Assembly (NCBI RefSeq): GCF_918698155.1
Contig: NZ_CAKKLX010000047.1
Location: forward strand, 1 to 37,507
DNA from: Roseomonas sp. CECT 9278
GTDB taxonomy: Bacteria; Pseudomonadota; Alphaproteobacteria; Acetobacterales; Acetobacteraceae
Direction: 5' to 3'
DNA: 37,507 nucleotides
In this document: positions 34,680 to 37,507 of the stretch, piece by piece
How the letters are laid out: each line of letters starts with the position of its first letter
Position numbering within the stretch: the stretch's first letter is position 1
Notes under the pieces: generated by a model
What the model was told of the DNA's origin: nothing
The model's input: the letters and a program-made list of their open reading frames with translations, nothing else
Database searches by the model: none
Program-made: the position numbers and the translations under genes

Positions 34680-35112
34680 CCTGCTCGGGCAGGTCGTCCT
34701 CGGGCGGCGGTTCCAGCGCGGCGAGGGCGGCCAGGAAGGCCTGCTCGTCGTCGATCAGCGCGGGGTCGATGCCGAAGGCCTCGGCGAACTCGATGCGCGT
34801 CGCGCGGTCGAGGCCGGGTTCCGGGGCGTAGCTGTCGGCCAGCAGCGCATCGAGCTCGGCGATGGTGGGGAAGGCGTCCTCGGGCACCAGCGCGAACGGG
34901 GGGTCGGGCTCGGGCTGCGGCACGGCTTGTGGCTCGGCCGCGGCCTGCGGGTCGGCCGCGGGCGGCGGCGGCGGCGCGTCCTCGCGGAGGGGGGCCGGCG
35001 CGCCGGGCACGGCCGGCGCCAGCGCCGGGTCGTGGCCCGCCAGCAAGGCGGCCAGCAGCGCCTGGTCGTGCAGCAGCAGCATCAGCGGGTCATCGGGCAG
35101 GGTCATGGACAT
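34612..35112 (-). CDS. Acidic, proline-rich hypothetical protein
   Basis: The frame encodes 166 aa from ATG 35112 (171 aa from a GTG at 35127). It begins with a short helix-rich part ([17 protein letters not shown]). A Pro/Ala/Gln-rich middle follows ([10 protein letters not shown] to PEPDPP), then an acidic C-terminal domain with [21 protein letters not shown] and [20 protein letters not shown]. No signal peptide or known domain is seen. It overlaps the scfR 3' end by 68 bp on the opposite strand. Codon bias looks coding. The function is unknown. Confidence 0.65.
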   Translation of the reverse strand: MSMTLPDDPLMLLLHDQALLAALLAGHDPALAPAVPGAPAPLREDAPPPPPAADPQAAAEPQAVPQPEPDPPFALVPEDAFPTIAELDALLADSYAPEPGLDRATRIEFAEAFGIDPALIDDEQAFLAALAALEPPPEDDLPEQVSGEPSPAEIWGGSVREDWALG

Positions 35113-35227
35113 GGCGCGTCTCGTCACGTGGCGAGGGGCGCGGCGTCCTGCCGCATCATCGGTCCCGCAGGACCTTAAGGATGCGGCAACTTATGCCACG
35201 CCTGCGGCAGATGCTAACCGGAAATCG

Positions 35228-35258
35228 TATTATGTTAATTCAAAACAACTTCAAGTTG
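35228..35258. promoter_or_regulatory. AT-rich promoter-like island upstream of gshB with a perfect palindrome
   Basis: Positions 35213-35262 are strikingly AT-rich for this genome. They contain TATTAT (35228-35233), a possible -10, and CAACTT-C-AAGTTG (35246-35258), a perfect 6+1+6 inverted repeat, about 100 bp before gshB. The gap 35128-35356 holds no supportable gene. Operator function is inference. Confidence 0.45.
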
Positions 35259-35356
35259 CAGAACTCCCGCGATCCCGCACCCCTGGCGCATTCGCGCGCG
35301 CAATGGCACGACGGTGGCAAGCGGTCCGCCCCGGACCAGAGCCAGGACATGCGCCC

Positions 35357-36313
35357 ATGACCCGCAACCTCCGCGTCGCGGTCCAGATGGACCCGATCGA
35401 GACCATCAACATCGACGGCGATTCCACCTTCGCCCTGATGCTGGAAGCGCAGGCGCGCGGCCATGCGCTGTGGCACTACCACGTGCGGGACCTCGCACTG
35501 CGCGGCGGGCGCGTCACCGCCTGGGCCAGGCCGGTCGAGGTGCGGCGCGAGGCCGGCAACCACTTCACCCTGGGCGCCGAGGAGGAACTCGACCTCGGTG
35601 CCGGCGCCGACGTGGTGCTGATGCGCCAGGACCCGCCCTTCGACATGGGCTACATCACCGCCACCCACATCCTCGAGCACATCCACCCGCGCACGCTGGT
35701 GGTGAACGACCCGGCCAGCGTGCGCAACGCGCCGGAGAAGCTGTTCGTCACGCATTTCCCCGACCTGATGCCGGTCACGATGGTGACCGCGGATCGCCGC
35801 CGGATCGCGGCGTTCCGGGCCGAGCACGGCGACATCATCATCAAGCCGCTGTTCGGCAATGGCGGCGCGGGCGTGTTCCACCTGCGCCCCGAAGACCCGA
35901 ACATGAACGCGCTGGTCGAGATGTTCACCGAGCGATCCCGCGAACCGCTGATGATCCAGAAATACGTCCCCGCGGTGCGCGAGGGCGACAAGCGCATCAT
36001 CCTGGTGGATGGCGTCGCGATGGGGGCGATCAACCGCGTGCCGGCAGCCGGCGAGGCGCGGTCCAACATGCATGTCGGCGGCCGCCCGGAGCCCACCACG
36101 CTGACCGACCGCGAGCGCGAGATCTGCGCCGCGATCGGCCCGGAACTCAAGGCGCGCGGCATGATCTTCGTGGGCATCGACGTGATCGGCGGGTTGCTCA
36201 CCGAGATCAACGTGACCTCGCCCACCGGCCTGCAGGAGATCGCGCGCTTCGATGGCGTGCACCTGGAACGCGCGATCTGGGACGCGATCGAGGGGAAGGT
36301 GGGGTCACGCTGA
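35357..36313 (+). CDS. gshB: Glutathione synthetase
   Basis: GshB joins gamma-glutamylcysteine and glycine with ATP. The 318-aa product has the prokaryotic GshB N-terminus ([26 protein letters not shown]) and [19 protein letters not shown]. The ATP-grasp core reads [19 protein letters not shown] and [21 protein letters not shown]. The end is [23 protein letters not shown]. All expected blocks are present and length is normal. ATG 35357 is the family start. The stop codon lies in the first unit of a 26-bp tandem array. gshA is not in the window. Confidence 0.97.
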   Translation: MTRNLRVAVQMDPIETINIDGDSTFALMLEAQARGHALWHYHVRDLALRGGRVTAWARPVEVRREAGNHFTLGAEEELDLGAGADVVLMRQDPPFDMGYITATHILEHIHPRTLVVNDPASVRNAPEKLFVTHFPDLMPVTMVTADRRRIAAFRAEHGDIIIKPLFGNGGAGVFHLRPEDPNMNALVEMFTERSREPLMIQKYVPAVREGDKRIILVDGVAMGAINRVPAAGEARSNMHVGGRPEPTTLTDREREICAAIGPELKARGMIFVGIDVIGGLLTEINVTSPTGLQEIARFDGVHLERAIWDAIEGKVGSR

Positions 36314-36462
36314 CGGCGCGCGGTGGACAGGCGCGCTGAAGGCGCGCGGGCGGATGTCGCGCTGAAGGCGCGCGGGCGGATGTCGCGCTGAAGGCGCGCC
36401 GGGGACAGGTGCGCTAAAGGCGCGCCGGGGACAGGTGCACCGAAGGCGCGCGGGGGAGAAGC
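36307..36462 (+). repeat. 26-bp tandem repeat, six copies, between gshB and GST
   Basis: Units start at 36307, 36333, 36359, 36385, 36411 and 36437; units 2 and 3 are identical and the outer ones diverge. A typical unit begins GCGCTGAAGGCGCGC. Unit 1 contains the gshB TGA (36311-36313). The last unit (GGGGGAGAAGC) supplies the likely ribosome-binding site of the GST gene, whose GTG/ATG begins at 36463/36466. Units 2-5 carry a TGA or TAA at the equivalent place; unit 6 has CGA there. There are no unique spacers, so it is not a CRISPR. Confidence 0.95.
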
Positions 36463-36465
36463 GTG

Positions 36466-37098
36466 ATGCTGAAGGTCTGGGGCCGGGTGAATTCGGTCAA
36501 TGTGAAGAAGGTGCTGTGGATGCTCGATGAGCTCGGCATCGCCTATGACCGCAGCGATGCGGGGCTGGAGCACGGCGTGGTGGACACGCCCGCATACCGC
36601 GCCATGAACCCCAACGGCCGCGTGCCGACCCTCGAGGATGGCGGCTTCGTTCTGTGGGAATCGAATTCGATCCTGCGGTATCTCGCGGTGAAGCACGGCA
36701 GCGCGCTGTACCCGGCCGACCCGCAGGCGCGTGCTTCCGCCGACCGCTGGATGGACTGGCAGCTCTCCACGCTGTCGCCGGCGGAACGCAACCTGTTCTG
36801 GGGCCTGGTGCGGACGCCGGCGGACAAGCGCGACATGGCCAGCGTGGTGGCGGCGATGAAGGCGGCGGCGACCTGCTGGGCGATGGTCGATGCCTGGATC
36901 GCGCGCCAAGGCGGGCCGTTCCTCGATGGCGCGCAGATGACGATCGCCGACATCGTGCTGGGCTGCTACGCGCGGCGCTGGTTCGGCGACGAGGTGCGGG
37001 TCGAGGGCATGCCGCCCTTCCCGGCGCTGGCGGCGTGGTATGCGAAGGTCGGCGAGCGGCCCGGCTTCCAGCGTTGGGTAGGCGTGCCGATGACGTGA
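36466..37098 (+). CDS. Glutathione S-transferase
   Basis: The 210-aa product has a thioredoxin-like N-terminal half (KVWGRVNSVNVKKVLWMLDELG, with the likely active Ser/Asn in GRVNSVNV). NPNGRVPTLEDGGFVLWESNSILRYLA holds the cis-Pro and the Glu-Ser glutathione contacts. The helical second half includes GPFLDGAQMTIADIVLGCYARRWF with the N-capping-box Asp. The start may be GTG 36463 or ATG 36466. The gene is flanked by two tandem arrays: 26-bp units upstream, which provide the ribosome-binding site, and 69-bp units downstream. Placement after gshB fits glutathione use. Confidence 0.92.
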   Translation: MLKVWGRVNSVNVKKVLWMLDELGIAYDRSDAGLEHGVVDTPAYRAMNPNGRVPTLEDGGFVLWESNSILRYLAVKHGSALYPADPQARASADRWMDWQLSTLSPAERNLFWGLVRTPADKRDMASVVAAMKAAATCWAMVDAWIARQGGPFLDGAQMTIADIVLGCYARRWFGDEVRVEGMPPFPALAAWYAKVGERPGFQRWVGVPMT

Positions 37099-37124
37099 CG
37101 AGGCGCAGCGCCCGCGACGCCCCG

Positions 37125-37507
37125 AGCATCAGTCACGCCGCAAGGCGCGCCCCGGGCCAGCAAGCGATGGATATGAAGCGCGGTCAGCCCTTCACATCCG
37201 TCACGCCGCAAGGCGTGCCCCATCCAAGGCAGCGGTGGATGCGAAGGGCGCTTCAGCCCTTCACATCCGTCACGCCGCAAGGCGTGCCCCATCCAAGGCA
37301 GCGGTGGATGGGAAGGGCGTTTCAGCCCGGCACATCCGTCACGCCGCAAGGCGTGCCCCATCCAAGGCAGCGGTGGATGGGAAGGGCGCTTCAGCCCTGC
37401 ACATCCGTCACGCCGCAAGGCGTGCCCCATCCAAGGCAGCGGTGGATGCGAAGGGCGCTTCAGCCCTGCACATCCGTCACGCCGCAAGGCGTGCCCCATC
37501 CAAGGCA
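37125..37507. repeat. 69-bp tandem repeat array, at least five copies, reaching the window end
   Basis: The word CACATCCGTCACGCCGCAAG recurs at 37193, 37262, 37331, 37400 and 37469, exactly 69 bp apart. A more diverged copy begins near 37125. Each unit contains three inverted repeats: CACGCC-GCAA-GGCGTG, CATCC..GGATG, and GAAGGGC..GCCCTT. The period is divisible by three, so open frames run through it, but they overlap the GST gene and look artefactual. The array continues past 37507. Confidence 0.92.

Noticed and set aside
36966..37499. Minus-strand frame with 23-residue repeats (MGHALRRDGC-type)
   Set aside because: It arises because the 69-bp DNA repeat is divisible by three. It overlaps the GST gene in antisense and has no ribosome-binding site distinct from the repeat.

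Overview
The window is about 37.5 kb of very GC-rich chromosomal DNA, with strong GC bias at third codon positions. It looks like an alphaproteobacterium of the Acetobacteraceae, Roseomonas-like. That assignment is inference. It rests on codon use, two Bug/TctC-type solute receptors, a SAM-II riboswitch ahead of metZ, an ATM1-type exporter, a ScfR-type regulator next to isocitrate lyase, and Coq7/UbiK quinone genes. I see no phage, plasmid, insertion sequence, CRISPR or classical defence system. Genes are mostly housekeeping and packed head to tail.

Layout. (1) 0.3-6.2 kb: a YbjN-like protein and ubiK on the minus strand, then a tightly overlapping plus-strand run: hldD, lgt, a MidA/NDUFAF7-type methyltransferase, pgeF, a 23-codon peptide and a lipoprotein. 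(2) 6.5-9.2 kb, minus strand: ATM1-like ABC exporter, an 84-aa protein and rpmB with its terminator. (3) 9.4-13 kb: a DUF4743-type Nudix protein, coq7, a 575-aa coiled-coil lipoprotein and tRNA-Gly(CCC). (4) 13-17.5 kb: a TupA-like ATP-grasp protein, SAM-II riboswitch plus metZ, a LysE-type exporter, apaG and folE. (5) 17.5-30.7 kb, accessory and metabolic: Bug receptor plus degenerate M28-like protein, GT4 glycosyltransferase, six-TM chemoreceptor with a small partner, MFS carrier, ModA-like protein, M3 peptidase, a frameshifted Bug receptor with a YrdC-like protein, a GST and an M20-like protein. (6) 30.8-37.1 kb: rhodanese-DUF2892 protein, an unlisted 56-aa protein with an internal duplication, isocitrate lyase aceA and its divergent regulator scfR, a proline-rich protein, gshB and a second GST.

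The most unusual content lies between genes. A 25-bp unit is repeated seven times between the Nudix gene and coq7. A 26-bp unit is repeated six times between gshB and a GST gene. Each array begins at the upstream stop codon and ends at the downstream start. A 69-bp unit rich in hairpins is repeated at least five times after the same GST gene and runs off the window. A longer structured element follows the stop codons of both the ybjN-like gene and apaG, and its terminal hairpin differs in sequence between copies but stays fully paired. A 19-bp word recurs in three intergenic regions. The aceA-scfR promoter region holds two GTGAAT/ATTCAC palindromes.

Functional links. hldD, the TupA-like protein and the GT4 enzyme suggest cell-surface glycan synthesis. 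gshB, two GSTs and the ATM1-type exporter share glutathione chemistry. metZ, its riboswitch and the LysE-type exporter form an amino-acid unit. aceA with scfR is the acetate/short-chain acyl-CoA switch. The Bug receptors are orphans without TctAB membrane partners nearby.
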